Origin: Lederbergia wuyishanensis
Lineage (GTDB): Bacteria; Bacillota; Bacilli; Bacillales; Bacillaceae_C
DNA: 64,000 nt
Reading direction: 5' to 3'
NCBI RefSeq assembly: GCF_022900255.1
Contig: NZ_JALIRM010000010.1
Location: 1 to 64,000 of the forward strand
Below are positions 8,886 to 16,496 of this stretch, piece by piece; the first letter of the stretch is position 1; each line of letters begins with the position of its first letter. Position numbers and translations under genes: made by a program. The notes beneath the pieces were generated by a model that saw only the letters and a program-made list of their open reading frames with translations, did not search any database and was not told where the DNA came from.

Positions 8886-9317
8886 ATGAACAAAGATAAT
8901 ATAGTAAAAGAGCTAAATGCGTACCTTAAAGGTGAGTATATGGCTATTCACTCATATGAACACTACATTCAACGCATAACAAACCCCACTGTAAAAAAAG
9001 CTTTACAAAAAATCCAACAAGAACATAAACAGCACGCTGCAAAAACGGCAGAACGGATTCAAAATTTAGGTGGAAAACCTGTGGACTTCAATGGAATTAT
9101 GCTATCTATAATGGAAGGAATGAAGATATTGCAAGGAATACCACATAGTACTTACGATATTTTAAAGGATGCTATAAAAGGCCAGGAAATGGGGATAAAT
9201 AAAACCGAAGAAATTGTTAGAGGTGACCTAGACCAGGAAAGCTTGCAGATTGTAAATGATAACTTGAATGAGGATCGAATGCATATAGATCAACTATATA
9301 ATTTCATTAGTGAATAA
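8886..9317 (+). CDS. Ferritin-like four-helix-bundle protein
   Basis: 143 residues, almost entirely helical, starting behind AAGGAGAG. E17-x-x-A-x-x-S-Y-x-x-Y (GEYMAIHSYEHYI), then QQEHKQHAAK, and late NLNEDRMHIDQL, repeat Glu/His pairs spaced like the di-iron ligands of ferritin-like/bacterioferritin-type proteins (PA2169/DUF2383-like). An iron-binding or oxidative-stress role is inferred. It lies just upstream of splAB on the same strand, and the sigma-G-like promoter for splA overlaps its stop codon. It may therefore be expressed separately in the growing cell, or be read through into spl. Confidence 0.65.
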   Translation: MNKDNIVKELNAYLKGEYMAIHSYEHYIQRITNPTVKKALQKIQQEHKQHAAKTAERIQNLGGKPVDFNGIMLSIMEGMKILQGIPHSTYDILKDAIKGQEMGINKTEEIVRGDLDQESLQIVNDNLNEDRMHIDQLYNFISE

Positions 9318-9339
9318 AGTTGATGTTTTATCCATAGTA
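9311..9339 (+). promoter_or_regulatory. Candidate sigma-G promoter for splAB
   Basis: TGAATA (9311-9316) and CATAGTA (9333-9339) are separated by 16 bases, 42 bases before the splA start. They resemble the forespore sigma-G -35 and -10 elements. B. subtilis splAB is known to be transcribed by sigma-G, which supports the reading. The -35 element overlaps the stop codon of the ferritin-like gene. Confidence 0.55.
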
Positions 9340-9381
9340 TAAACACATTTCATATATCACTATTAGGAAGCAGGATGAAAA

Positions 9382-9633
9382 ATGCAAAATAATTTCAGCC
9401 CAGGGCAAATTGTATATGTTATTTATCGGAATCCACATACTCAGGACGTTGCTAATATTCAAGAAGCGGCTGTTGTACAAGCTCCTGATCATCCAAATCA
9501 AATGGCGCTTTTTCTGTATGAAACGTACTACCCCATTTCAGACGAACTAGCCATTTTCCAATCGAAAGAAGAGGCAGAACAAGCTTATTACGAAGCATTT
9601 GGTTCTGCGGAAATTGAGGAATATTATGGTTAA
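9382..9633 (+). CDS. splA: Transcriptional regulator SplA
   Basis: 83 residues, the usual SplA size, with a TRAP-like small beta protein character: GQIVYVIYRNPHTQDVANIQEAAVV... The protein is a negative regulator of the spl operon in B. subtilis. Its start lies 42 bases after a sigma-G-like promoter, and the stop overlaps the splB start by 8 bases, showing coupled translation. Acidic C terminus (EIEEYYG). Recognition rests on both sequence style and the exact splA-splB arrangement. Confidence 0.88.
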   Translation: MQNNFSPGQIVYVIYRNPHTQDVANIQEAAVVQAPDHPNQMALFLYETYYPISDELAIFQSKEEAEQAYYEAFGSAEIEEYYG

Positions 9634-10654
9634 ACCATTCGTTCCTCAACTAGTTTACTTCGAACCGGGCGCTCTTGAATATCCGCTAGGAAAGGCATTA
9701 GTGGATAAATTCAATGAAATGGGAATTGAAACAAGACAAACGACGTCACATAATCAGATACGCAATTTGCCTGGTGAAAATCATTTTCAAAAATACAGAA
9801 TAGCAAAATCTACGCTAGTTGTTGGTGTTAGAAAAACATTAAAATTTGATACTTCAAAGCCCTCTGCTGAATATGCGATTCCTTTTGCCACTGGATGCAT
9901 GGGACATTGTCATTATTGTTACTTGCAAACAACAATGGGAAGCAAACCGTATATTCGAACATACGTGAATGTCGATGAAATTCTTGAATCTGCAGAAAAC
10001 TATATGCAAGAACGGGCACCAGAGGAAACAAGGTTCGAAGCTTCCTGTACGTCTGATATAGTCGGTGTCGATCATTTGACTCATACATTAAAAAAAGCAA
10101 TTGAATATTTTGGACAGTCCAAATATGGAAAATTACGTTTTGTAACGAAGTTCGCCCATGTAGACCACCTTTTAGATGCCAAACATAATGGTAAAACTCG
10201 TTTTCGCTTTAGCATTAATGACGATTATATCATTAAGTATTTTGAACCAGGAACCTCTCGATTAAACGAAAGAATCGAAGCTGCAATAAAAGTAGCGAAC
10301 GCCGGATATCCTCTTGGATTTATTGTTGCCCCTATCTACTTACACGAAGGTTGGAAAGAAGGCTATGGGGAAATGTTTCAAAAGCTAGAAGCCGAGCTAC
10401 CGAGCTTCGCTAAAAAGAATTTAACCTTTGAATTAATACAGCATCGCTTTACGATGCCAGCTAAGCGAGTAATCCAAAAAAACTACCCTATGACTAAACT
10501 CGAGCTCGACGAAGCAAAAAGGAAATATAAATGGGGAAAATACGGCATTGGAAAATATGTATATAAGGATGAAGAACAAGCTGACATTAAAGATACACTT
10601 GGGGGTTATATGAAAAAATATTTTCCAGAGGCTAAAATGGAATATTTCACATAA
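9626..10654 (+). CDS. splB: Spore photoproduct lyase
   Basis: 342 residues from ATG at 9626, preceded by TTGAGGA with 5-base spacing. This start gives the same length as B. subtilis SplB, so an upstream in-frame TTG at 9599 is rejected. The radical-SAM cluster motif is Cys91, Cys95, Cys98 (GCMGHCHYC), and the conserved hydrogen-donor Cys141 is in EASCTSD. The enzyme repairs 5-thyminyl-5,6-dihydrothymine dimers in germinating spores using SAM. Second gene of splAB, expressed in the forespore. A hairpin right at the stop codon ends the unit. Confidence 0.95.
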   Translation: MVKPFVPQLVYFEPGALEYPLGKALVDKFNEMGIETRQTTSHNQIRNLPGENHFQKYRIAKSTLVVGVRKTLKFDTSKPSAEYAIPFATGCMGHCHYCYLQTTMGSKPYIRTYVNVDEILESAENYMQERAPEETRFEASCTSDIVGVDHLTHTLKKAIEYFGQSKYGKLRFVTKFAHVDHLLDAKHNGKTRFRFSINDDYIIKYFEPGTSRLNERIEAAIKVANAGYPLGFIVAPIYLHEGWKEGYGEMFQKLEAELPSFAKKNLTFELIQHRFTMPAKRVIQKNYPMTKLELDEAKRKYKWGKYGIGKYVYKDEEQADIKDTLGGYMKKYFPEAKMEYFT

Positions 10655-10680
10655 GGATACGGCTATTTTTTCGTATCCTT
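10653..10680. terminator. Bidirectional terminator between splB and the TetR gene
   Basis: AAGGATACG ... CGTATCCTT pairs over 9 bases with the T-rich loop GCTATTTTTT. It lies between splB and the convergent TetR gene. The stem ends at 10680, three bases from the TetR stop. Confidence 0.7.
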
Positions 10681-10682
10681 TC

Positions 10683-11270
10683 TCATTCCTCTCTCCCCCC
10701 CATAATCCCATAAAATAAAAGCTTCATTAAATCTTCCGTCATCGGCAGGATCTTTTGATAAACATCTTCACGCTGCATATATTCCTTCATCATTTGTATA
10801 TAAAATAAAATCGCTTCATTCGATAAGTCTGGATCAATATAACCTTTCTCTTTCCCTTCATTAAACAACTTAATAAAACTTGGCACTGTCTTTTCTATAT
10901 AAAGATTTTCTAAATAGCTCATCCCTGCCGCATATTCCCTCATAAAATATTGATAAAAATCCTCATTAATCTTACTTGCCGTTTCCTTTTTATTGAAAAT
11001 AATTCGTTTGATTTTTTCAGGAAAAGTAAGATCACTTTTAAGTAATTCCTCATAATCTTTCCACTCTTTATCTATGTAAAAAACGATAACCTCATGAACT
11101 AAATTTTCTTTGCTTTCATAATAGTTATAGATTGTCACTTGGGAAACATTTGCTTTTTTCGCTATTTCCGCAATCGAAACTTTCTGTACACCATATTCCA
11201 TAAACAAAGCTAAGGCAGCATTCAGGATATCCGTTTTCTTCATTTCTTTACGGCGCATAAAGCCATCCAT
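10683..11270 (-). CDS. TetR-family regulator of the adjacent ABC exporter
   Basis: 195 residues starting ATG 11270 behind GAGGTGAAG. The TetR DNA-binding domain is clear: KKTDILNAALALFMEYGVQK and VSIAEIAKKANVSQVTIYNY (helix-turn-helix about 27-48). It is divergent from the ABC transporter genes at 11418-13903, with a 147-base AT-rich gap. This is the standard layout of a repressor controlling a drug-export operon. The C-terminal ligand domain is not recognisable. Confidence 0.88.
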   Translation of the reverse strand: MDGFMRRKEMKKTDILNAALALFMEYGVQKVSIAEIAKKANVSQVTIYNYYESKENLVHEVIVFYIDKEWKDYEELLKSDLTFPEKIKRIIFNKKETASKINEDFYQYFMREYAAGMSYLENLYIEKTVPSFIKLFNEGKEKGYIDPDLSNEAILFYIQMMKEYMQREDVYQKILPMTEDLMKLLFYGIMGGREE

Positions 11271-11417
11271 TTTTCTTCACCTCTATTTCAGTTTAATGAA
11301 TGTTTTGTACTAAAACAATAAATATATTTCATAATCATATTGAAGAAGGACTTAATTTTATATATTATGAACTATATTAAGTAAAATATTTCAAAACTAA
11401 AGAAAGTGGTGAGGGGA

Positions 11418-12311
11418 ATGACCATTTTAAAAACATCTAACTTAGTAAAGAGATTTGGAAATTTTACTGCATTAGACGGGGTAAATATAGAAGTTAACGA
11501 AGGGGAAATCTTCGGATTCATTGGTCCTAATGGCGCTGGAAAATCTACAACAATCCGTGTGCTATTAGGAATTTTAAAAGCAACCGAAGGGCAAGCGAAG
11601 ATTTTTGGACTTGATGCATGGAAAGATGCTGTCGAGATTCATAAAAGGATTGCTTACGTTCCTGGAGACGTGAATTTATGGCCAAACTTAACAGGCGGAG
11701 AAGTCATTGATTTATTTGTAAAACTTCGAGGCTCGAATCATAAAAATCGACGCGAAGAACTTGTAGAAAAATTTGATTTTGATCCCACTAAAAAGTGTAG
11801 GACTTATTCAAAAGGAAATAGACAAAAGGTTGCGTTAGTGTCAGCTTTTTCTTCAGACGCAGACCTATATATTTTAGATGAGCCGACATCAGGACTTGAT
11901 CCATTAATGGAAAAAGTGTTTCAAGAATGTGTCATGGATGCTAAAAAAGCAGGAAAAAGCGTGCTGCTTTCTAGTCACATTTTATCTGAAGTCGAAAAAC
12001 TATGTGACAGAGTAGGAATCATTCGAGAAGGTAAAATAATTGAATCAGGTTCTTTAAATGAATTACGCCATTTAACAAGATTGAATTTAGTAATTGAAAC
12101 GAAACAGCCAATGATAACTCTTCATGAAATAAAAGGTGTTCATGATATTGAGCAAAAAGATCAATCCCTTTCATTCCAAGTAGATTCGGAAGAATTGGAA
12201 AATGTCATGAAATATGTAAGTCAGTATGGAATCGTTAAATTTGAAAGCTCACCGCCGACTTTGGAGGATTTATTCATGCGCCATTACGAAGGGGCTCGAG
12301 GTGAAGCATAA
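11418..12311 (+). CDS. ABC exporter ATP-binding protein
   Basis: 297 residues from ATG 11418. GTGGTGAGG directly upstream serves as ribosome site, so the in-frame GTG at 11406 is not used. Walker A GPNGAGKST, Walker B LYILDEPTSGLDP, and H-loop SSHILSE are present. The signature is the degenerate YSKGNRQKVAL, common in ABC-2 drug exporters. It couples ATP hydrolysis to export by the permease encoded next; its stop overlaps the permease ATG by 1 base. The long C-terminal tail after about residue 215 is typical of the DrrA/ABC-2 type. Confidence 0.92.
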   Translation: MTILKTSNLVKRFGNFTALDGVNIEVNEGEIFGFIGPNGAGKSTTIRVLLGILKATEGQAKIFGLDAWKDAVEIHKRIAYVPGDVNLWPNLTGGEVIDLFVKLRGSNHKNRREELVEKFDFDPTKKCRTYSKGNRQKVALVSAFSSDADLYILDEPTSGLDPLMEKVFQECVMDAKKAGKSVLLSSHILSEVEKLCDRVGIIREGKIIESGSLNELRHLTRLNLVIETKQPMITLHEIKGVHDIEQKDQSLSFQVDSEELENVMKYVSQYGIVKFESSPPTLEDLFMRHYEGARGEA

Positions 12312-13903
12312 TGGCTGATAATCTAACCTTTCAAACGGGCAGTCTTATCCGCTTTATCATTCGGAGGGATCGAGTGCGAATCCCTATTTGGATAGTTTCA
12401 TTAACTGCTGTTACTTTTTTAACAGCTATGGCATTTGAAGACTTATATATGACAGATATGGATAGGCAGGCAATCGCTGAAACAATGCGAAATCCTGCGA
12501 TGACGGCAATGGTCGGAAAAGGCTACGGATTGGATCATTATACGAACGGTGCGATGATGGCACATCAAATGTTGTTATTTACCGCAATTATTGTAGGGCT
12601 TATGAGTATTTTACTAACCGCACGTCATACAAGGGTCGACGAGGAAGATGGTCGAATAGAATTGATTCGTTCTTTGCCTGTTGGACGCTTATCAAATTTA
12701 AGTGCCACCGTCTTAGTTTTAGTAGGAACAAATGTGTTATTGTCCATTTTAATCGGCTTCGGGTTATATACTTTACGAATTGAAAGCATGGACTTAAATG
12801 GTTCTCTTTTATATGGAGCTGCCTTAGGTGCAACGGGAATTTTTTTCACTTCCGCTACAACCGTATTTGCTCAATTGGCGGAAAACTCACGCAGTACAAT
12901 AGGGCTTAGTTTTGCTGTTCTAGGAGTTTCTTATTTGATTAGAGCCATCGGTGATGTAAGTAACGAACCGTTGTCCTGGTTTTCTCCATTGGGCTGGATT
13001 TTAAGCTCGGAAGTGTTTGTGAACAATTATTGGTGGCCGATTTTATTGACAGTGGGAGCAGCCGTTGTTTTATTTATTCTTGCTTACTATTTAAATGCCA
13101 TTCGTGATGTAGGTGCTGGATTTTTACCATCTAAACCAGGAAAAAAACATGCTTCATATTTTTTACAGAGTCCACTTGGTCTTGCATTTAGATTACAACG
13201 AACAGGAATCATTGCATGGGCAATCGGAGTGTTTGTTTTAGGCGCGTCTTACGGATCTGTATTAGGTGATTTAGAATCATTTTTGGAAAATGTTGAAATG
13301 ATGAAAGAGGTGTTAGCATCAACTGAAGGATTTTCCCTAACAGAACAATTTATTTCCATGTTAATGTCTATTTTAGCTATGATTAGTACCATTCCAGCGT
13401 TAATGGCAATCTTAAAGTTAAAAGGAGAAGAAGGGAAAAACCGAACTGAGCACTTATTAAGCAGAGCTGTGTCACGTTCGAAACTTTTGACTAGTTATGT
13501 AATTGTATCTTTTGGAATTGGATTTCTAGCTTTGTCTTTGGCTGCGATAGGATTGTGGTCTGCAGGAGCAGGGGTAGTTACCTTCAATACAATTTATTTC
13601 GCTGCTCTTGTTTATCTTCCGGCTATGTGGATCATGATTGGGCTAGCAGTGTTGTTTATTGGCTTTGCTCCAAAATATTCTGGGCTGGCTTGGATGTACT
13701 TACTTTACTCTTTCATTGTTGTTTACTTAGGAAGATTGCTTCAATTCCCAGAATGGATGAGCAACCTATCACCATATGGCCATGTCCCTCAACTTCCCGT
13801 TGAAGATATGGACGTTACGAGCATTTCGACATTATCAGTGATTGCAATTGTGTTATCTTTGATCGGTTTTGTTTTTTACAATAAGCGAGACTTATATGGG
13901 TGA
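12311..13903 (+). CDS. ABC-2 exporter permease (polyketide/multidrug exporter type)
   Basis: 530 residues with about a dozen hydrophobic segments in two halves. The conserved TARHTRVDEEDGRIELIRSLPVGR loop (about 97-120) and LKGEEGKNRTEHLLSRAVSR in the second half mark the COG3559 family of polyketide-antibiotic exporters, in which each half repeats the E-E-x-G-R-x-E-x-L motif. The ATPase start-stop overlap shows one transcription and translation unit. With the divergent TetR gene this is probably an inducible resistance exporter; the substrate is unknown. Confidence 0.87.
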   Translation: MADNLTFQTGSLIRFIIRRDRVRIPIWIVSLTAVTFLTAMAFEDLYMTDMDRQAIAETMRNPAMTAMVGKGYGLDHYTNGAMMAHQMLLFTAIIVGLMSILLTARHTRVDEEDGRIELIRSLPVGRLSNLSATVLVLVGTNVLLSILIGFGLYTLRIESMDLNGSLLYGAALGATGIFFTSATTVFAQLAENSRSTIGLSFAVLGVSYLIRAIGDVSNEPLSWFSPLGWILSSEVFVNNYWWPILLTVGAAVVLFILAYYLNAIRDVGAGFLPSKPGKKHASYFLQSPLGLAFRLQRTGIIAWAIGVFVLGASYGSVLGDLESFLENVEMMKEVLASTEGFSLTEQFISMLMSILAMISTIPALMAILKLKGEEGKNRTEHLLSRAVSRSKLLTSYVIVSFGIGFLALSLAAIGLWSAGAGVVTFNTIYFAALVYLPAMWIMIGLAVLFIGFAPKYSGLAWMYLLYSFIVVYLGRLLQFPEWMSNLSPYGHVPQLPVEDMDVTSISTLSVIAIVLSLIGFVFYNKRDLYG

Positions 13904-13953
13904 ATATTTCGATGATAAACAGGGAAAATAGATTGGAAAGGGAGGTGTGCTTT

Positions 13954-14202
13954 GTGGCAAAAATCGGTATTGAGCCAGCTTTGACAAATGTACAGCAAGC
14001 ACTAGAAGAAAAAGGTTACGAAGTAATTCCAGTCCATAATGAATCGGATATTAAAAATGTGGATTGTTGCGTAGTTTCAGGTCTCGATTCAAATTTTATG
14101 GGAATCCAAAACATTTCCATGGAAGGTTCAATCATTGATGCAAATGGTATGTCCGCTGATGAGGTCTGTCGAGAAGTTGAAAGTAAATTAAATCTTCATT
14201 AA
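13954..14202 (+). CDS. ykuS: UPF0180 family protein YkuS
   Basis: 82 residues from GTG 13954, preceded by GGGAGGTG with 8-base spacing. A longer in-frame reading to 13900 adds residues outside the usual family length and is rejected. Typical UPF0180 features are AKIGIEPALTNVQQALEEKG, the central CCVVSGLD and the IIDANGMSADEVCREVE tail. The fold is small alpha/beta with no known role. It follows the ABC permease by 50 bases and ends in a strong terminator at 14228, so it may be read from the exporter operon or from its own promoter. Confidence 0.9.
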   Translation: MAKIGIEPALTNVQQALEEKGYEVIPVHNESDIKNVDCCVVSGLDSNFMGIQNISMEGSIIDANGMSADEVCREVESKLNLH

Positions 14203-14227
14203 TTGAAAGATTACGCAACATAAAATG

Positions 14228-14255
14228 AAAAGAGCTTGGTGTTCCAAGCTCTTTT
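14228..14255. terminator. Intrinsic terminator after ykuS
   Basis: AAAGAGCTTGG-TGTT-CCAAGCTCTTT: an 11-base-pair stem with a 4-base loop, followed by TTG. It lies 25 bases after the ykuS stop and could also act on the opposite strand. Confidence 0.82.
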
Positions 14256-14352
14256 GTCCATCTCGAGAATGAAAACTCTTCTTTTTTACAGTTTCCGTCT
14301 CGAATAGATGTGATGTGAGACGCAAATATAATTAGATATAATCTCCATATAA

Positions 14353-15093
14353 TCATCTATTGTTTTGGTCTGCAAAAACCGCCATTGAATCACACATGAA
14401 TTGGGCTAACCCTTCTCCAAACTGATCAATATTTTTCGTAAACCGCTGATCATCGACATACATTTGTCCCAGCCCCTTAAAAGCTTCAAGGGAATAATCC
14501 CCCATCGTATTTAAAAACTCATACCATTCTTTAATTCCTTCTTGAGCCTCTTTTGAACTCGGTTCCGTGTGGCGGATTACGGCAAGTTTACGATATATTC
14601 CGTTGAATCTTTCTTCAAAATCCTTCTTTTGACTATTCGACATATTACTAACTTTTTGATTAGCCTTATCGACAGCTTCGTCCCCCCAGCGGTCGCGTGC
14701 TTCTTGCTCGTATGGGTTATGACTGAAATCAAATCCATCGAACTTTTCCTTATTAGACATGTGTATTTCTCCTTTCATATGCTTCATCGTTTTATCAACA
14801 GTTTCAATCATCCGGTCAAGTCGTAGCCGCTTCTCAAGTAACATCTTGCGGTGCAACGATAGCGCCTCTTCCCGATCAAAAGATGGACTGTTAATGATTT
14901 CTTTAATTTTCTTTAAAGGGAAGCCAAGTTCTTTAAAAAATAAAATTTGCTGTAACGTCGCAAGATTTTCATCTGAGTAAACTCGATAACCCGCTTCGGT
15001 TGTTTCTTCTGGAATCAACAAACCGATCTCATCATAATGATGCAGTGTGCGCACACTAATCCCAACCAAATCAGCCACTTCTTTCACTTTCAA
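14353..15093 (-). CDS. MerR-family regulator with TipAS antibiotic-recognition domain (Mta/TipA-like)
   Basis: 246 residues from TTG 15093, with GAAGGGAGG just upstream. A longer reading frame to 15183 lacks a ribosome site. N-terminal MerR helix-turn-helix: VKEVADLVGISVRTLHHYDE, then GLLIPEETTEAGYRVYSDEN. Coiled linker about 75-130. The C-terminal TipAS domain covers about 135-246 and ends with DQFGEGLAQFMCDSMAVF. TipAL and Mta are activators of multidrug genes and of themselves. The promoter has the 19-base spacer that MerR proteins need (15119-15149), so autoactivation is likely. No obvious target transporter is adjacent. Confidence 0.9.
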   Translation of the reverse strand: MKVKEVADLVGISVRTLHHYDEIGLLIPEETTEAGYRVYSDENLATLQQILFFKELGFPLKKIKEIINSPSFDREEALSLHRKMLLEKRLRLDRMIETVDKTMKHMKGEIHMSNKEKFDGFDFSHNPYEQEARDRWGDEAVDKANQKVSNMSNSQKKDFEERFNGIYRKLAVIRHTEPSSKEAQEGIKEWYEFLNTMGDYSLEAFKGLGQMYVDDQRFTKNIDQFGEGLAQFMCDSMAVFADQNNR

Positions 15094-15118
15094 CCTATTG
15101 TGCCTCCCTTCATGTATA

Positions 15119-15149
15119 ACTATAAAGTATAACGTTACGTGAGAGTCAA
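15119..15149 (-). promoter_or_regulatory. MerR-type promoter with 19-base spacer
   Basis: Reading leftwards: TTGACT (15149-15144), a 19-base spacer containing CACGTAACGTTATAC, then TATAGT (15124-15119). The overlong spacer is the hallmark of promoters that MerR-family activators untwist. It directs the MerR/TipAS gene itself, whose start is 26 bases further on. Confidence 0.72.
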
Positions 15150-15173
15150 TCCGTTTTATAAGATTTTTTTCAT

Positions 15174-15213
15174 AAAAAAACAACGCTGCATCTATTTGAA
15201 TGCAACGTTGTTC
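15174..15213 (-). terminator. Terminator after the repeat-peptide gene
   Basis: On the minus strand AACAACGTTGCA ... TGCAGCGTTGTT forms a long stem with one mismatch, followed by TTTTTTT. It lies seven bases beyond the peptide gene stop (15220), so the receptor-peptide unit ends here. The stem also separates it from the MerR gene region. Confidence 0.8.
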
Positions 15214-15219
15214 TGTATG

Positions 15220-15516
15220 TTATGCGTATGTTTTTGGATCAACACTGTGTTGGGATGGTAGGTCTGGTAGAGGTTCTCCTGCTAAAACAGGTGTTATACT
15301 ATGTTGACTCGGTAGATCAGGTAGTGGTGATCCTGCTATTACAGGTTTTACACTATGTTGACTTGGTAGATCAGGTAGTGGTGATCCTGCTATTACAGGT
15401 TTTACACTATGTTGACTTGGTAGATCAGGTAGTGGTGATCCTGCTATTATGGTTCCAATTGAACTTGTTAATCCAAATCCAACTGCGAAAGCTGTAATTA
15501 ATAAAAATTTCTTCAT
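15220..15516 (-). CDS. Secreted tandem-repeat peptide precursor (candidate RRNPP pheromone)
   Basis: 98 residues starting ATG 15516 behind AAGGAG with 8-base spacing. Residues 1-24 form a Sec-type signal: KK, a hydrophobic stretch LLITAFAVGFGLTSSIGTII, then Ala25. The rest is four 18-20-residue units beginning AGSPLPDLPSQHS and spaced by VKPVI. The last unit reads AGEPLPDLPSQHSVDPKTYA. No other domain is seen. It begins 38 bases after the stop of an HTH-TPR regulator on the same strand, the arrangement of a receptor and its export-processed pheromone. The mature peptide is unknown; the invariant PDLPSQHS core present in all four copies is the likely source. Alternatives are a structural secreted peptide. 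Confidence 0.78.
   Translation of the reverse strand: MKKFLLITAFAVGFGLTSSIGTIIAGSPLPDLPSQHSVKPVIAGSPLPDLPSQHSVKPVIAGSPLPDLPSQHSITPVLAGEPLPDLPSQHSVDPKTYA
15223..15444 (-). repeat. Four tandem 54-base units encoding the repeat peptide
   Basis: Units run 15444-15391, 15390-15337, 15336-15283 and a fourth of 60 bases (15282-15223). The first two units appear identical base for base. The third differs at the end (ITPVL instead of VKPVI), and the fourth reads AGEPL... with a different tail. Retention of frame (54 = 18 codons) and near-identity point to recent duplication under selection for the peptide. Confidence 0.93.
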
Positions 15517-15554
15517 TTTACATTCTCCTTATATACATAATTATTAAAATTATA

Positions 15555-16451
15555 TCATTCTTTTGATAGTTTTTCTAATTCATTCTCTACGAAATTACTA
15601 AAAGCGTGATTTTCTTGAAGTTTAAAAATATTGAGTGCTTTATTTAGGTAGTCTATCCCTAATTTTTTATTATCTAATGCTAAATTATTTGAAGCAGATT
15701 GATACAAAAACTCACCCAGTAAATACAATACCTCATCATTAATACACTGTTTTATACCTTTTTCACTATAAATCAGTGATTCTTCAAATTTATTTAATCT
15801 CGAGAGGGACTGTGATAATCCAAACAATGCTCTTAAACGAATTTGAGGCTCAGCTAATGCAGGGAACTTATCTATATCTTCTAATATTTCTTTTAATATA
15901 GTTATAGCTCCTTCAAAATTCATATGATCTTTTTCGATAATTGCAATTGACATTTTTATTTCAATTTCTCTTTCAGAAAGACCTTTTCTTAAAGGATTTG
16001 TTATATCTAAAGCTTCATTTAACATCTTAACAGACGTTTCTTTATCCCTTATTTGGGGTTCAGATAAATAATATAAACAAATTGCTTCATTCCATAGTAG
16101 GAATTGTTGACTAGATGGGAAATTAAAAAGAGGATTCACTTTTTCTCTTTGTACGATTTCATCGATCGCCTTATAATTGCGCTCTCTTTTATACTTATTG
16201 ATTAATCCGCTGACTGCTGAAACGTAACTAGCAGAGTCGGCCGAAGTAAAATCAAAGAAATCACTTAATTTAACATTTAATTTATTGGCCAGCATAAAAA
16301 GTTGATCAATAGTAGGAACTTGCTTGTTTTTTTCCATTAAATCAAGTTCCTCAACTGAGCAAATATCTTCCGCCAGTTCTTCTAAGGCAATTCCTTTATT
16401 CACTCTCAATGATTGTAGGATTTCCCCAATATTTAAAAAATTCTCGCTCAT
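15555..16451 (-). CDS. RRNPP/PlcR-like HTH-TPR regulator (candidate pheromone receptor)
   Basis: 298 residues, close to PlcR (285). The N-terminal XRE-type helix-turn-helix spans about 7-60: IGEILQSLRVNKGIALEELA and DQLFMLANKLNVKLSDFFDF. Then a long helical region with TPR-like spacing (about 75-295), including LLWNEAICLYYLSEPQIRDK, SIAIIEKDHMNFEGAITILK and YLNKALNIFKLQENHAFSNF. PlcR, NprR and Rap-type proteins bind imported oligopeptides with such repeats. AAAGGAGTAAAG lies before ATG 16451. The repeat-peptide gene follows in the same transcript. Ligand-dependent DNA binding is inferred from architecture and context, not shown. Confidence 0.83.
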   Translation of the reverse strand: MSENFLNIGEILQSLRVNKGIALEELAEDICSVEELDLMEKNKQVPTIDQLFMLANKLNVKLSDFFDFTSADSASYVSAVSGLINKYKRERNYKAIDEIVQREKVNPLFNFPSSQQFLLWNEAICLYYLSEPQIRDKETSVKMLNEALDITNPLRKGLSEREIEIKMSIAIIEKDHMNFEGAITILKEILEDIDKFPALAEPQIRLRALFGLSQSLSRLNKFEESLIYSEKGIKQCINDEVLYLLGEFLYQSASNNLALDNKKLGIDYLNKALNIFKLQENHAFSNFVENELEKLSKE

Positions 16452-16496
16452 ACACTTTACTCCTTTGTCAAAATAACTTTAACATTGAGTTCTTTA

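Noticed and set aside
13900-13953. Longer N terminus of the YkuS protein
   Set aside because: The family is about 80 residues and the ribosome site GGGAGGTG precedes GTG 13954.
15223-15444. 54-base tandem repeats looking like a CRISPR array
   Set aside because: The units are directly adjacent with no unique spacers, keep one reading frame and encode a signal-peptide-led protein.
15222-15497. 91-codon open frame on the plus strand opposite the repeat-peptide gene
   Set aside because: It is a shadow of the tandem repeat, lacks a ribosome site and encodes low-complexity leucine/valine-rich sequence.
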